Program-made: the position numbers and the translations under genes | Shown here: positions 53,801-64,000 of the stretch, in pieces | Position numbering within the stretch: position 1 is the first letter of the stretch | How the letters are laid out: every line of letters begins with the position of its first letter | Assembly: GCA_034670405.1 (NCBI GenBank) | Contig: JAXDDX010000054.1 | Span: 806,001 to 870,000, forward strand | DNA: 64,000 nt | Reading direction: 5' to 3' | Source: Hoplostethus atlanticus | Taxonomy: Eukaryota > Chordata > Actinopteri > Trachichthyiformes > Trachichthyidae | Notes under the pieces: model-generated | The model's database searches: none | Told to the model about the DNA's origin: nothing | The model's input: the letters and a program-made list of their open reading frames with translations, nothing else

Positions 53801-56800
53801 TTAAAGTGCTTTTAACCTGAAAGGAGCTGGCAAGTGTTGAGTAATGTCTTCCGAGTGTTTTATCAGCTCCTTAATCCAGAGGCTATAGGCTAATGATGTG
53901 AGCCACGCCACTAATCAGACATGACTGAAAACAACTGTGTAAAGAAAGGAGTGGGTGTACGACGTCTGTGGGCAAGAGAATACAACATGGCTTGGAGAAG
54001 AAATACGAAGGCATCTGAAGAGGCACAGTGGGACACACAACATACAAATAAACAGGGTCACAGAAAAAAAAGAGTTGAGGAGGACAAGAATTTGTTTTTG
54101 TGCTGGGATTAGTAGAAAGCCGTGGAAGTAACATAGTAAATCAGTACTAAAGCACTGATAGAAGCTCCGATCTCCATCCTAGTTATGAAATGATGTGTGT
54201 TGGGATTCAGGATTTATTCTACCGAAACTATTTTTGAGGGTATTCATTATTAATGTTTGTCTAATCCAGATAGTTTAACCCTGTGATTTGAGGGAGGGAG
54301 CTATATCAAGGGTTGCCGTCTCCTACCCTGGATCTCTCCTCCAGTTTGGTCATCATGACAATGTTGGCACTCCTCTGCTCCCAGATCATCCTCCAGAAGT
54401 CGCCGAACGTCTCTGGCAGGGATCCCTGGGTGGCGATGTAGGCGTTCTGCTTCCTGTAGCCATCGATGTAGTTGGCGTTGATGTAGTCGCTCCCAGGGAT
54501 GCCTGGAAAACAAGACGAGGTGTGAGTCGGTATACAGAAATGTAAACAAACTGTTGCAGAGGACAGAGGGATGAGATGGGGAGAGAGGCAGGGCGATGGA
54601 GACCTACATTAGATTAACCTTGGTTGTTTAACACATGTAGAAAAGCCAATAAGTGGCACTGAAACTGGCTTTTGTTGATACGTGAATCAATCTAGTTACT
54701 GGACGAGGTAAAGGCACATTTTGCCACACATAAGGTTCAGACTGCACTGTAGGTATGTGCATTTCCTCGGTCTAGACTGAAGCCGGTGAAGTCAGCCTAG
54801 CCAGAAGCCATGCATCTCTCGCTTTTCTTGAAGTTGTTTGCGATTTTCTGTCGGTGCAGTAAACACAAAAAAAGGCAGAAACTAGTCGTAGTTGGGTCTG
54901 GTGTTAAAAAAGGGTGTGTATTCTCTATCGACAACACATTTAAATCCATAGTTTCCCCCCCTATCTATAACTGAAGGTCATGGGTGCAGCTTGGTCTACA
55001 GAAGTCTATCACCTCACATGGAGAAAAAACAAACCAACAAAAAAAAAAGAACTGGCAAAACAATTTTCTCCCTCCACTCCTTGCTCCTCCTTTTTCCCTT
55101 TTGCTTATGTTAAATGAAAGGCGCAGCAGTCTTTTCCAATCCGGGGGAAAGAGACGGAGCTGACAGCTAGTCAATGCTTCAGGACTGGCAGTTTAGGGGC
55201 TCCGTGCACACATGGTCGACCAAGATAAGTCTCATCTGCATGGACGCCACGTCTCAGAGAATCCCCTCACTCCAACTGCTTCCTTCTCCCCCTCCCCCCT
55301 CCCCCAGACTCCCTTTTACTCCCAGGTAACTTATTCAGCGGAAAAAAATAAAAGGAAATGGAATATGAACACATTCAAAACCCACCCACATTATTTTTTC
55401 AACGGTCCCCCACCCTCTTTTTGTTTCCGAAGTCGTCCATGCATCCAGGCGGCTGTACATTTCCATGATGGACAAGGGATAAATACAATTAAGCCCCGTA
55501 GCTTTTCAAATTGAAAGGGAAAAGCAAAAAAAAAGAGACATTATTGTGGTTTAATGAGAATGAGGCGAGTTGTTTAACGCACATTTTCTAAATGGTTTCG
55601 CCTGCATACTTTCTGTCACTCAGGATTTGTGTAAAATTCTACCATATTTTTTCCCCGACTGTCGATGTACTCATTAAGAAATAAACATTGCAACAATGTC
55701 TTTCAGGACTCAATCCACTTCGTACAAAGTAGATGAATCACTTATAGGAATGGCAATTTTCTCGTCAAGGTTTAAGGGTTTTTCAAGTTTTAAGACAAAA
55801 TATTTTCATGTAACTATTAGGACTTGTAAGCAGATGATCACATTTCTGCTTTCTCAGCCACTACATTGTCTTACTGCCTTAAGGATTCATGAAGGTAGCA
55901 TAACTTTCCAACAGCGGGAAAATAACTAAACATTTAATATCCTGGATATTTTGTTTTGATTTTTCTGAGCAGTGACTTCTTTGTGGAACAGCAGCCCAAA
56001 AATTCAAACTTTGTCCATTTTCAGTGGTGTCTTGACTGGGTTAAAACTAGCCTAATGGCATCTAGAACAGTGGAAAAGCAGATTTTTGTTTTGTTTGTTT
56101 TATGTCTACGTTAATGTTCCGATAACATGGGAGGGGAATTTGGAGGGATCAAGAAAAGAATCAATACTAATTGAAGTTAGAAGCTGCACAATTTGGCCAA
56201 ATGAAGGAGACATACAATTTTAGGGATTAACTTTAGATGCCAGCATGTATGGTCAGGACACTCAGCAAGCATTGTCATTTTGTCAAAAGCAAAGCAAATT
56301 CAATGATGTCACGATGCACATCTAACTCCAGCATCATAGCGCCTGGTTGCCAGAGATTCTGCTGATCCATCCCGACATCAATAAATCCTGAAAGTAGCTG
56401 TCTTCAAATTCTGATGTCAAATCCCCAGTTCCTTTTTTATTCAAAGCACTCAATCGAAGTATACAAAAGAAGCACTGCTTGCCAAACGGCTTTGTTTAAG
56501 CTTTAGAAGGGAAGGAGGAAGTCCCTCTTGTCCCTCCCAGCCAGAGGGACATGAGGGACTCGCTTCCTAGTGCACAAAGGCTTCAGTATAGGGGTCCAGA
56601 TGTGTTTATATGCCTGGCTAATGGGGTCCATCATCACTCAGCTGTGTGTTGTTTCTGGGAGTCTGCAAAGGGACACTAAGTCTTTATTTATCTGTTTTTT
56701 ATCACATTAGCATCCGTTTTATAGCCATAGTTTGTTTATGTTGTTTTGCCCTCCGTGGGAGCAGCTCAGTGGGAATGGTTAATTAATGCCTGTGTGTAAT

Positions 56801-59800
56801 GAAATAATCTGGTGAAGGAGCCAGCACTGACTATTACTAACTAGAACTATTTCAAAATTGCTGTGTATCCCTGGGGAGCTGGGGAACACTTTAACATGTC
56901 AATCTCAAATTCGTAACTGTCAGAGGGAGAGAGATATGAACAAGTTTAATGTGTATTTATCTTTCAGCTATTATGATTTTAATCAAATTTTGCTCGGCAT
57001 CTCAGCATTTTGAGAAGAAAACGGCCTATTTCTTAAGTCATCTATTTACCTGCAGCATAATAATATGATACAGTTTGACAAGGAATACAAATAGACAGTC
57101 TGACATGCTTGTGTTGCATTACAATTCAAAAGTACAGTATGGCTGTGTTGTTGAGGACTAGGAGACATGCTGTCTGTCTGTAGATGCAATGCAGTGCTTG
57201 TGGGTTGGTGGTGGTGGTGGGCAGCATACCGTCAATAGCAGAGAGCAAGACCCTGGAGTGGTCGTACGCTATCACGTTAGCATATCTGTTCTTTGGTTTG
57301 TTGACTTCCAGGTTAGAGTGCTCCCACGTGAACTGCTGCCCAGGGTCAATGGACTAAAAGGAAAAAAAAAGAAAATTCAGCGTTATCACAATGGAATATT
57401 TTACACTATATGAACATTTTGCAATAGTTCAAGATTGAATGTCACTGTATTGCAGTTGCCTATGAGCTATTCCAACATGATCATGATCAGGGAGGCTTAG
57501 TGAAAGATGCCTTTCGCTGCAGGGCTTAAATTGAAAATAAAAAAACATATCTATTACAGTCTGCTGATGTTTAAATGCAGCTCTCCAGGAATCTGCACTG
57601 GAAACTCAAGGCCCCACACTTGACTGTTCACTTTTATTTTAGACTTTTTTTTTTTCCAATGGCTCCAGGGCTATTTTGGCCACGGCTGCAAAAGTGAAAA
57701 GCTCTGTTAAATGTAGTCATCCATGTGCATTCCAGTCAGCATTCCATCAGTCTCTGATAATCTGCTCTCTCTCTCTCATAATGCATTTTTGCATGTATGT
57801 ACACTGATTGCACATTTGTTAAAGTGGAGAGGCCAAGGGACACATCCATTTGTAATCATGTCGTGGATATCATAATATACTGTATATAGTACATCATGAG
57901 CCTTGTTGATGCTTGAGCCTCTATGACAGCAGTTGACTCATGTTGCTAAAATATTGCTCAACGTCTAGCCATCCATCATGAAAACATTTGTCTATCATGA
58001 AACCAGTTTCCCCCAAGGACAAATCATGTCAAATAACAGATAAGAGCATTTAAAGCAGAATATTCCCATCGAGTGAAATGAATGAATACATATTATTTAC
58101 AAGAATAAGGCTTTAAAGCTATTTCAGTGCCAATTAAGGGCATGCTTCTCTGGAGCCATGCCTTCTTTAAAAGTTGGTTACAGTTTTACAATGTAAAGTA
58201 GCTCTTGAGCTACCAGTGTTTCAAAATAAATGGTTTTGCATTAAAGTAATTGAAGTGCTTTGTCATTCCCCTCATTACGAGTCCAGAAATTATGCATGAC
58301 TACATATCTATGCATACAATAATAGGCAGTGGGTGTACGACACGCTTTACAAGAAATATGGACGTTCTTGAAAAGAAAATTTTACTTGGTGAAGTGACTA
58401 ATCCAGACTCTTATTTTTCTTAACAATAAAATCTATTCTGGCTTCTCAGTATCTTTGGAAAATGGAGTGTCAACTGTGTTTGGGTCTGCAAAATTAAGTT
58501 GCATTAAAAAAAAACATGTTTTTGTAGTGAGTGACATAAAAAGACGGTGAAATCGACATGAAATAGCCACTCCATATCAATGATAAGACTTATACGAAGA
58601 GAAATTTTGAATTGTTCACAAAGGAAGAACTTGTGTTCCATTGGCTTTGGTCATTTGATTAGTAGAAGTTTATGACACATAGTAGAGTAACACACACGAG
58701 ACCAATTCTACAGAATCAGCAATCTAGGCCCTCCTTCAGCTTTGTAACGCAGGGATTGAGAATGGTCCCTTATCACAGATAAATGAACTATAAAACGTAA
58801 TATCACAAGTGTGTAGAGGGAAAATGGCATTCCATTTCACATTACAGTGAAAGTATTGTGCTGGAGTTTTTTTTAATAGCTGGAGTCTAACTTTTATGAG
58901 TTATATTACACTGTCCACTAGGAATAGGAGTTGTACAAATCCAAGTGCAAAAGGACACATGGCAGAATTAAGAGCGACATTTGGACAAAGAGCATTTTCT
59001 ATGATACGTTTCACACGAATTAAAAAAAACATTTAGCTGCGGATAAGAGGATATGAGCTCAATGGCTCAGATTCAGAGTCGCCTACGTCCTTCAGCCGAG
59101 ACAAAAACTACGCGACAATATACTCGTACGAATGGCGCACTCAGCAGGTCATTCATGTTCCCTTTAAGATCAGCACTTGCCTTTTATTTAGAGAAATTGA
59201 AAATTCTGTAGGCCTAAAGAAAAATAAAACGTAGCTCAAATAGGCCTTAACGCTGTGCCATATTTCCAATTATATGACAGCTTTTTATTAATTAGCCTAT
59301 TATATGGATTTGTTTGTCCATTAGGTCTGTAAAAGGCTAATCTGTGTTTTTATTTAATTTGAGTCCAATATCAAGTGCTATAATTTGGAAACAGATTGAG
59401 GCCTAAGAGGTTGCCTATATTGAATACAATACCAGGTTAAATAAAATGAACCTGTTGTCTTTATAGTGGGTATTGAATGCAAGCCTTATCAAAAACGAGG
59501 CAGTGGCCGCTGTACTTATGCCCCCTTCTCTCCAGTGCGGACATTGTGTAGTAGAAAAGAACATATGTTGCAAGTCCAAATCTTGGAAATGTCAGAGAAA
59601 ACCTCTTTTTGGGGAAATTCTGCCCCGTGTACGTGTAGCGGCTCAAGAGGCGCCCAGCGAGAGCTTTGGTGCACAGACAAGGCTGAAGTCTGAATGCCGA
59701 CTGGCACAATTCTGCGGATAAATCCCCACTACGTGCGCTTATCTCAACTCTGAATGCGAGCCAGCGTGAATACAGCAATAAATCTCTGTACTCAGTTATT

Positions 59801-61662
59801 TTTCTGCAGAAGTCACCCAACAAGCAACATGTGCAAGGACAAAACTTTGGCTAAGCCTGATATTTTATCAAAATATGTCGAAACAGTGGGTTGCAACAAT
59901 ACTCATAATAAAAACCTTCATTTCACTCTGCTCTCAAAATTGCTTTCCACTGCTCACAAGGAAGCGCTATGAAATTGGAATTCAATGTACTTAAGCTGCA
60001 ATAACGGTTGGGCAGCTTGGCAGGCACCCATGTGGTGACCTCATGGATTTTGGAGCAGTGGCAGGACCCGCAGAGAGAAATGGGCAGAGAATGGATGACC
60101 GCTTCTGTCCCACACAATGCCCCTGAAAGGACCGAGTGCTGGCGCGATTTTTCCAGGCTTCTCTGATGTTCTGCAAACATAAGTTCATCTAAAGTTTAAG
60201 GCCAAAATAGAGGAAATGTTACATTGTCTGCCTAAAGTCAAAGGTTTTGTACTGTTATTCTGCTCAAACCCGTTCCAGAGTGAGAATTCAGCCACAAAAT
60301 CCAGATATGGCTGGGTAATGATGCTAGTCAATAAACCATGGACTTTACAATCTACTAGCATTAAATGACTGCTGAATCTCTTCATATACTAGTAGACTAA
60401 TGTCACGGCGCTTCTTGTTGCAGCTCAACACCTGACTTTGATGCTGCTGTGCAAAATACCGTATCAGATGCAATTTTACAATCCACTCAGTAATTTTGAC
60501 ACGTTCTGTATCTGTTGATAGGCAGAGAGACAGATTTTAGGGTGTAGTTATCATCGATCCTGATATTAGGAAAGATGGACGGGAAAGATGATGATCATTT
60601 TAGAAATACTGTAATGTTGATGATTGATGTAGCCTTTATTTTGACCAAACCCGAGCAGGCTCTACCCTGAATACCCCTGCTGTGGGAGAGATACGGTTAC
60701 ACAAAAGAGTCATTTATACATTTGTCATGGATTTTAATTGTGGGTTAAAGAGTGATGAGCAATGAGTGAAATAGGAACTTTTTTGTTGTCGGAGGCCAAA
60801 GTAATCAAGGCACTACAGGCTCTCGACACAATGCTTGCTTGATAAAAAAGAGATTATGTTTTTTTTCCCAATGTACCAGAGACTAGCCTCTCTCCACCTC
60901 ATGTAGGAACAGAGACTTTGCTGGCAAATCCCAACTTGAGTGTTGCTACGGCTAATTAGATTATAGCGCAGTGTTGAAATGGTGACCTTTTCCAAGCAGC
61001 CAAATTACATAGTAAAATGATTGTAATTCAGATATGCTTTATGCATGCAGGTTTTTCTGTTTGCTGTGGTTGTCAAAATGTTCCATTTTCATTTTGATAT
61101 GAGATTTCTGGGTAAGTCTGGTGAACAGATTCTCCCTGAGAGTAGACCATAACTCCCCTATGCTGCTCCCACACACCAATGCCAGCTGCCACATGACAGT
61201 GGCATGCTTGAACGGCAGTGTGGTTAGCATGGATGTGTAATGATGGGATTAAGGCTTCCAGTAAAAATATCATTAAATGGCGAGACTGTGGGCTTTGCCC
61301 ATTACACTGAATAGTGACAGTGATTTGAGATGGCAGTTCATGTCAGCATCTGCTGTACACTCCCATTTTGTTGGAAGAGACATACGAACAGCTGACTTGG
61401 CTTCACTAGACAGTATCTTGGATGGGCTGATAGTTATAGTGTCTGGACCAATCGTAGCGTCCCATAAAATAAGTAAATCAAATAATAAATTGATTTGCAA
61501 AATTAGATTTTGAGTCACACCACAGTGTCCAAAATAGCTTAACCAATCGAACAGTGGGACTTACCTCGTATTCCTGTGAAAACTTAAGGTTGTCGTTGGC
61601 TTTCAGGCGCTCCAGGTGATCTGCCAGGTCCATGATTGGGATCGGAGGGTGGCTTGCCATGC
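41768..61662 (-). CDS. ptprd: Receptor-type tyrosine-protein phosphatase delta, 3' part (12 exons: two phosphatase domains and stop)
   Basis: Joined coding exons 61662-61565, 57353-57230, 54502-54327, 52694-52575, 52451-52297, 46496-46211, 45046-44868, 44565-44439, 44164-44038, 43093-42939, 42683-42548 and 41836-41768. Together they give about 582 residues once the one extra base in the ninth exon is discounted. Seen: two tandem PTP domains, each with [11 protein letters not shown]1 has WPD and KNRY, D2 has WPE and KNRL. The protein ends in GSFDHYAT, the LAR-family C terminus. Known of the family: a single-pass neuronal synaptic adhesion receptor whose D1 dephosphorylates phosphotyrosine and whose D2 is regulatory and scaffolding (liprin-alpha binding). 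Diagnostic residues match PTPRD rather than PTPRS or PTPRF. The ectodomain and transmembrane exons lie upstream of the window. Teleosts may carry two ptprd copies; which one this is cannot be told here. Confidence 0.95.
41837..42547 (-). other. ptprd: ptprd intron between the last two coding exons
   Basis: 711 bp, GTGAGG...TTTTCAG. Nothing else recognised. Confidence 0.9.
42548..42683 (-). CDS. ptprd: ptprd exon 11 of window: D2 signature loop
   Basis: 136 bp, acceptor GCTCACAG, donor GTGAGG. One base completes Ser, then [40 protein letters not shown] and MVQTE. The CxxxxxR loop is retained in D2 although the domain lacks the Asp and Tyr needed for activity, as in other vertebrate members. 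[14 protein letters not shown] is shared by PTPRD and PTPRS; PTPRF has VVDMFQTVKTLRTQ. Confidence 0.97.
42939..43093 (-). CDS. ptprd: ptprd exon 10 of window: D2 WPE loop
   Basis: 155 bp, acceptor TTTCCAG, donor GTAAGA. It encodes [40 protein letters not shown] and [11 protein letters not shown], plus AG of the signature Ser. WPE in place of WPD is the hallmark change that makes LAR-family D2 inactive. Length and Ser-codon split are the same as the D1 exon at 52297-52451, reflecting the ancient domain duplication. Confidence 0.97.
43094..44037 (-). other. ptprd: ptprd intron between exons 9 and 10 of the window
   Basis: 944 bp, GTAAGC...TTTCCAG. It contains a short AT repeat and a GA-rich patch near its 3' end. 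Confidence 0.9.
43670..43685 (+). repeat. (AT)n microsatellite
   Basis: Short AT run in the intron between exons 9 and 10 of the window. Confidence 0.85.
44038..44164 (-). CDS. ptprd: ptprd exon 9 of window: D2, with a one-base insertion and premature TGA
   Basis: Acceptor CCCTGCAG, donor GTAAGC. It reads [39 protein letters not shown] and then TGA at 44045-44047. Vertebrate LAR-family proteins continue DAR into the next exon, which starts in phase 0 with DGQSRT. The exon is 127 bp, but 42 codons need 126. The extra base is one of the two Gs at 44048-44049 on the plus strand. As written, the frame is lost for the last third of D2, and the transcript would be an expected nonsense-mediated decay target. 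Flanking splice sites and all later exons are intact, so a base-calling error is at least as likely as a real mutation. Confidence 0.93.
44439..44565 (-). CDS. ptprd: ptprd exon 8 of window: D2 core
   Basis: 127 bp, acceptor CCCCACAG, donor GTATGC. One base group completes Arg, then [20 protein letters not shown] and [20 protein letters not shown] with [13 protein letters not shown] is the PTPRD form (PTPRS has ENNST). Phase 0 at the 3' end leads into the KCHQYWP exon, 274 bp further on. Confidence 0.97.
44566..44867 (-). other. ptprd: ptprd intron between exons 7 and 8 of the window
   Basis: 302 bp, GTAAGT...CCCCACAG. It has no counterpart in D1, where the flanking sequences lie in one exon. 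Confidence 0.9.
44868..45046 (-). CDS. ptprd: ptprd exon 7 of window: start of D2
   Basis: 179 bp, acceptor CCCTGCAG, donor GTAAGT. It encodes [40 protein letters not shown] and [19 protein letters not shown], then AG of an Arg codon. KNRL replaces the KNRY of D1, so the substrate-stacking Tyr is absent. This is the normal state of type IIa D2 domains and contributes to their lack of activity. RLANTKAH resembles RLANSKAH of PTPRS, but the rest of the gene fits PTPRD. The acceptor sits next to a GA-rich repeat at 45059-45081. Confidence 0.96.
45047..46210 (-). other. ptprd: ptprd intron between D1 and D2 exons
   Basis: 1,164 bp, weak donor GTGCAA, acceptor CCCTGCAG. It holds the GA repeat at 45059-45081. 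An open frame at 45432-45803 on the plus strand has no recognisable content. Confidence 0.9.
45059..45081 (+). repeat. (GA)n microsatellite in ptprd intron
   Basis: A GA run that is a CT run on the coding strand, close upstream of the exon 7 acceptor. It forms an extended polypyrimidine tract there. Confidence 0.9.
46211..46496 (-). CDS. ptprd: ptprd exon 6 of window: D1 P-loop, Q-loop and D1-D2 linker
   Basis: 286 bp, acceptor GACCACAG, donor GTGCAA (AAG before it). One base completes the Ser, then [20 protein letters not shown] and [20 protein letters not shown], continuing through [20 protein letters not shown] to the linker [20 protein letters not shown] and [17 protein letters not shown] is the phosphate-binding loop with its Arg; QTEDQY supplies the Q-loop Gln. 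[13 protein letters not shown] is diagnostic for PTPRD. It lies after the largest intron here (5.8 kb). The donor is weaker than the others (see findings). Codon use is distinctly GC3-rich compared with the D2 exons. Confidence 0.97.
46497..52296 (-). other. ptprd: Largest ptprd intron in the window
   Basis: 5.8 kb, GTAACC...GACCACAG, splitting the D1 catalytic motif. It includes the G-rich run at 48068-48092 and a GTG repeat at 48444-48460. Open frames (46740-47066, 48059-48433) show no family features. Some parts (49850-50340) are richer in CpG than average. Confidence 0.9.
48068..48092 (+). repeat. G-rich run in ptprd intron
   Basis: G-tracts broken by single T and C bases and followed by about 14 consecutive G; C-rich on the coding strand. 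Confidence 0.9.
52297..52451 (-). CDS. ptprd: ptprd exon 5 of window: D1 WPD loop and start of catalytic signature
   Basis: 155 bp, acceptor ATTCAG, donor GTAACC. It encodes [40 protein letters not shown] and [11 protein letters not shown], then AG, the first two bases of the signature Ser. WPDHGVP is the mobile loop whose Asp is the general acid, and the Cys of HC is the nucleophile. The intron therefore interrupts the active-site motif HC(S)AGVGR. The D2 equivalent exon has the same length and the same split. Confidence 0.97.
52575..52694 (-). CDS. ptprd: ptprd exon 4 of window: D1, KCDQYWP segment
   Basis: Exactly 40 codons in phase 0, acceptor TTGCAG, donor GTAAGA. It encodes [20 protein letters not shown] and [20 protein letters not shown]. 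KCxQYWP is a conserved PTP motif, and [15 protein letters not shown] is the PTPRD form. Only 123 bp of intron separates it from the next exon, the shortest intron of the gene in this window. The D2 counterpart (44038-44164) also starts at KCHQYWP. Confidence 0.97.
52695..54326 (-). other. ptprd: ptprd intron with a CpG-dense segment
   Basis: 1,632 bp, GTAGGA...TTGCAG. The part at about 53125-53455 is markedly CpG-rich against its surroundings (see findings). Confidence 0.9.
54327..54502 (-). CDS. ptprd: ptprd exon 3 of window: D1 core
   Basis: 176 bp, acceptor TTTTCCAG, donor GTAGGA. It encodes (G)[19 protein letters not shown], then [20 protein letters not shown], then [35 protein letters not shown].LPETxxDFW and the VMMTKLEE strand are core PTP motifs. 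[13 protein letters not shown] and LEERSR fit PTPRD. The exon spans what is two exons in D2, so D2 carries an extra intron after DGYR. The AN in RSANIV replaces the AT of human PTPRD, an ordinary substitution. Confidence 0.96.
54503..57229 (-). other. ptprd: ptprd intron between exons 2 and 3 of the window
   Basis: 2,727 bp, GTATGC...TTTTCCAG. A GGT/GTG repeat at 57202-57220 sits just inside the donor end. Nothing else recognised. Confidence 0.9.
57230..57353 (-). CDS. ptprd: ptprd exon 2 of window: D1 N-terminal part with phosphotyrosine loop
   Basis: 124 bp, acceptor CTTTTAG, donor GTATGC. It encodes [19 protein letters not shown], then [22 protein letters not shown], and ends on the first base of a Gly codon. 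KNRY is the phosphotyrosine-recognition loop of an active PTP domain, and its Tyr stacks on the substrate ring. SRVLLSAI is the PTPRD version; PTPRF has SRVILTSI and PTPRS SRVILQPI. It follows a 4.2 kb intron. Phase fits the next exon, which begins with GC. Confidence 0.96.
57354..61564 (-). other. ptprd: ptprd intron between exons 1 and 2 of the window
   Basis: 4,211 bp, GTAAGT...CTTTTAG. AT-rich. A 120-codon frame at 59461-59823 (minus) has no recognisable content and no matching splice context. Confidence 0.9.
61565..61662 (-). CDS. ptprd: ptprd exon 1 of window: juxtamembrane wedge and start of D1
   Basis: 98 bp. It begins with the last two bases of a Gly codon after an ATTGACAG acceptor and ends on GAG before a GTAAGT donor. 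It encodes (G)[19 protein letters not shown] followed by [13 protein letters not shown]. The HPPIPI...[22 protein letters not shown] run is the helical segment that precedes the first PTP domain in LAR-type receptors. [15 protein letters not shown] is the PTPRD form; PTPRF has ADNIERLKANDGLKF. The exon that should precede it (ending ...NFQTPG in vertebrates) was looked for between 61663 and 64000 and not found, so it is probably outside the window. Confidence 0.96.
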
Positions 61663-62161
61663 CTGTCAATCAGATGGACAGGAGGTCAATCACCAGGGGT
61701 GCAAGAGGGCGTCACCCGAGCACAAGCCAACAGTGAATCATTAGGTAAGCAGCATGTGTGTGTAACAAGGGATGGAAAAAGTGGATCTTGTTAGGCTAGT
61801 TTGTTCACTCAAAGCAGTGGGCATGCTCATATAGAGGATATGGACACAGAAGCCAATGAGAAGTCATCGAGCACTGGGACTCTCCCTATTGTGAGAGAAG
61901 AATGTTATTCACACTGAAAGCCGTGGCGGATAGTTAGCGTGACATAAAGACACAAAGAAACAAAGACAAACATACAAAAAAAATAAATAAATAAAAAGTT
62001 AGGCCAGATGTTGACGTCTGCTTTGAGTGATGACATATTATTAGGCTGTCATTTCAAACTCCGCCTCCTGTGATGACATAGCATTAACACTGGGTGGATT
62101 AGATGGGAATGGGAATACAAGGCTAGGCAGAAAAAAGGAAAAGAGGGGAAAGAAGCTAAAC

Positions 62162-62180
62162 AAAAAAAAAAAAAAAAAAA
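62162..62180 (+). repeat. Poly(A) tract
   Basis: Nineteen A residues in the most upstream ptprd intron of the window; an AAAT-type run lies at 61977-61997. Confidence 0.9.
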
Positions 62181-62745
62181 TCATGTCAAATGCGTAAACG
62201 AGACCAACTAACTTGACAAATGGAGGTTACTGGGGTAACCGGGCGCACCTGAACCTGTGGAGGAAACGGCGGTATAAATAAATAGGTCGCAGGCGTTATA
62301 GCAATGTGATGACTATTCTCTTTCCAAAAAGAGGGTAGAAATTGAAATGTGACAAGAACTAGTTACTGAATGACTACATCTAAATGTGACATCAGTTAGT
62401 AACATACAAATCATCATGCAAGAAGCTTGGCTATGCCACCATGCTTTTTCATAGGGGAACAGAAAACATACAGTCGATAAAAAAAAAAACAGCAGTATGG
62501 AGAGACACTGCAGACCAAAGTCGAGCAACTATAGGATATTATTTGACATTCATTTTCGAACGAAAACGCTGACCAGATAATACAGCGGTTGCACAGTCTG
62601 CAGTACAAAGTTCCAGACTGCATTTAAGTTTGCTTGACTTTGACGATGCACAATTGACATTGTTGAACGTGGGCGGTTGTAAACAGTATATGTTGCATCA
62701 GCGTATTTAGGGAGCTAAGGTGTAGGGCAAGATCCAAAGGGCAGG

Positions 62746-62762
62746 GGTGTGTGTGTGTGTGT
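62746..62762 (+). repeat. (GT)n microsatellite
   Basis: About eight GT units within the ptprd intron. Confidence 0.95.
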
Positions 62763-64000
62763 AGCTTTGCACAATGCTGACGTACAGCCGGTGAGAAGCT
62801 AACTGAGGACACCTCTTTGGCCACAGGGCGGTGTGGGACAACAACATTCACCAAAGTTCCCCCATCGGGCAGCTTGGTTGTTGTAACTGATGGATGTGGG
62901 TGCCGTTTTGGCCCGACCACTTGGGTGCCATGTCCCTCTCCAACGTGCATGCGGTGTTTCATCTTGGTTGATAGCACAAGTGGGCATTAGCTAATGGAAA
63001 AAGCGGGGTCTCGTTTTTCCCTCCCACTCTCAGGCCTCTCTGAAATATGGCAAAGGTTGTTTCTATTGCGGCCTACCACTCAAAATCCATTTCCACCACT
63101 GGGGACAATGAAAGTACCATTTGCCACATTGCGTCGCTCAGACATCAAGCATCCGTAAGATGAAAATGTCCATTGAGGGGCAAAGGGTAGAGAGAGTGGG
63201 GGGGGAAAGAGGCTGTCTAATGTAGCACTGCTTCGGGGCTTGAGAGGATGCGGTCGCATTGGAGGAAAAAATGTTTGGGCCTTTTCAACAGCGAGAGGGC
63301 CAAGATACCAGCTCTCAGAAAGGCTGTTTTGGGGGAAAAAAACATGGCTTGAGAGGGAGACTGAAATAGTAGGAGGGTGGTTGAGATCTCTGAACTGAAA
63401 GGAAAAATACCCCTCTGCCAGGATGAAACAGCCAGTAATGGCCCTAACATCATTGAAGAGCTTTCATAAATATGCATAATCTTTTTTTCAAAAATGAGCC
63501 TGCAGGGATAATTCATCCTCCTTTCATACTAGCTGACCCGAAAAATATGGCTTTGATATTACAACATTATTGGCAGTCTCTGAACACCTGTCCCGAAAGC
63601 AGCAGAGTGCCAGAGGAAACTCAAATGGCAGTTGAGTGTGTCTCTTTCGGTCAGGAAGAGGCAAAGATGCGTGCTGCCTTTCCAGAAGATAAATGGACTG
63701 TGACTCCTGTCTTTTCCCCCAGGCGAGAAAAGGCCCCGTGAAGGACCGAGCAAAAAGCATGACCACCGCTCACCTCGCCAATAAAGGTCAGAGGGAGTAA
63801 ACACTCGTGTTCACAGCTTGTCAACAGTCTTTTGCTGCTATCCATGATACCTTTGGTCGTTCCCTTGGCCTCCAGAATGCATGCATCATGTGACTTTCAT
63901 ACAACGAGATATCAGAAGAACAGAAGTAGGATTGTACTCTTCTGAAAAAGCATGGCGAGTGTTGATGACCTGGATGACCCCAGGTGCACAGGGTGACGTG

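Larger units (their letters stand above)
61663..64000 (-). other. ptprd: ptprd intron (5' end outside window)
   Basis: The acceptor ATTGACAG lies at its 3' end. The preceding juxtamembrane exon was not found, so the intron very likely extends past 64000. It contains A-runs and a GT microsatellite. Confidence 0.75.

Noticed and set aside
59461-59823. 120-codon open frame on the minus strand within a ptprd intron
   Set aside because: No resemblance to ptprd or any family I know, and no exon phase is missing between the flanking ptprd exons.
62250-62275. CCACAG-GTTCAG-GTGCGC on the minus strand, a possible 6-nt microexon
   Set aside because: It is too short to support without transcript evidence, and no phase in ptprd requires it.
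62624-62987. Overlapping minus-strand frames in the upstream ptprd intron, considered as a candidate juxtamembrane exon
   Set aside because: Neither frame resembles the expected LAR-family juxtamembrane sequence (ending ...NFQTPG), and one runs into a GT microsatellite.

Overview
This window looks like teleost fish nuclear DNA. It is AT-rich, has long non-coding tracts, GT-AG introns, many CA/CT microsatellites, a decayed Tc1-type transposon, a SINE/LINE tail common in fish, and a fragment of a transposon-associated protein familiar from fish genomes. No prokaryotic, viral or CRISPR feature was seen.

The only host gene I can support lies on the minus strand between about 41.8 and 61.7 kb. 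It is the 3' part of a LAR-family (type IIa) receptor tyrosine phosphatase. Twelve coding exons can be placed to the base with compatible phases. They encode the end of the juxtamembrane region, the catalytic phosphatase domain D1, the inactive-type domain D2, and the stop codon. Diagnostic residues fit PTPRD better than PTPRS or PTPRF (the [27 protein letters not shown] and [10 protein letters not shown] segments). The ectodomain, transmembrane segment and first juxtamembrane exons lie beyond 64 kb, outside the window. The 3' UTR probably runs from 41,767 towards 38.7 kb, but its end is not certain.

The ptprd exons read cleanly with one exception. The D2 exon at 44038-44164 is 127 bp where the family protein needs 126. 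The extra base causes an in-frame TGA at 44045-44047. This is either a sequencing or assembly error or a real disabling allele, and it is the most important thing to check here.

Region by region: 1-38.7 kb is gene-poor DNA 3' of ptprd with scattered repeats. These are a SINE/LINE tail at 11.2 kb, a transposon-derived protein fragment at 12.8-13.3 kb, a 60-66 bp tandem duplication at 18.1 kb, two copies of one interspersed repeat at 19.6 and 37.3 kb, and a dead Tc1/mariner element at 32-33 kb. 38.7-41.8 kb is the likely 3' UTR. 41.8-61.7 kb holds the exons and introns of ptprd. 61.7-64 kb is the start of the next intron. Most long open frames outside these features have no recognisable content and are not reported as genes.
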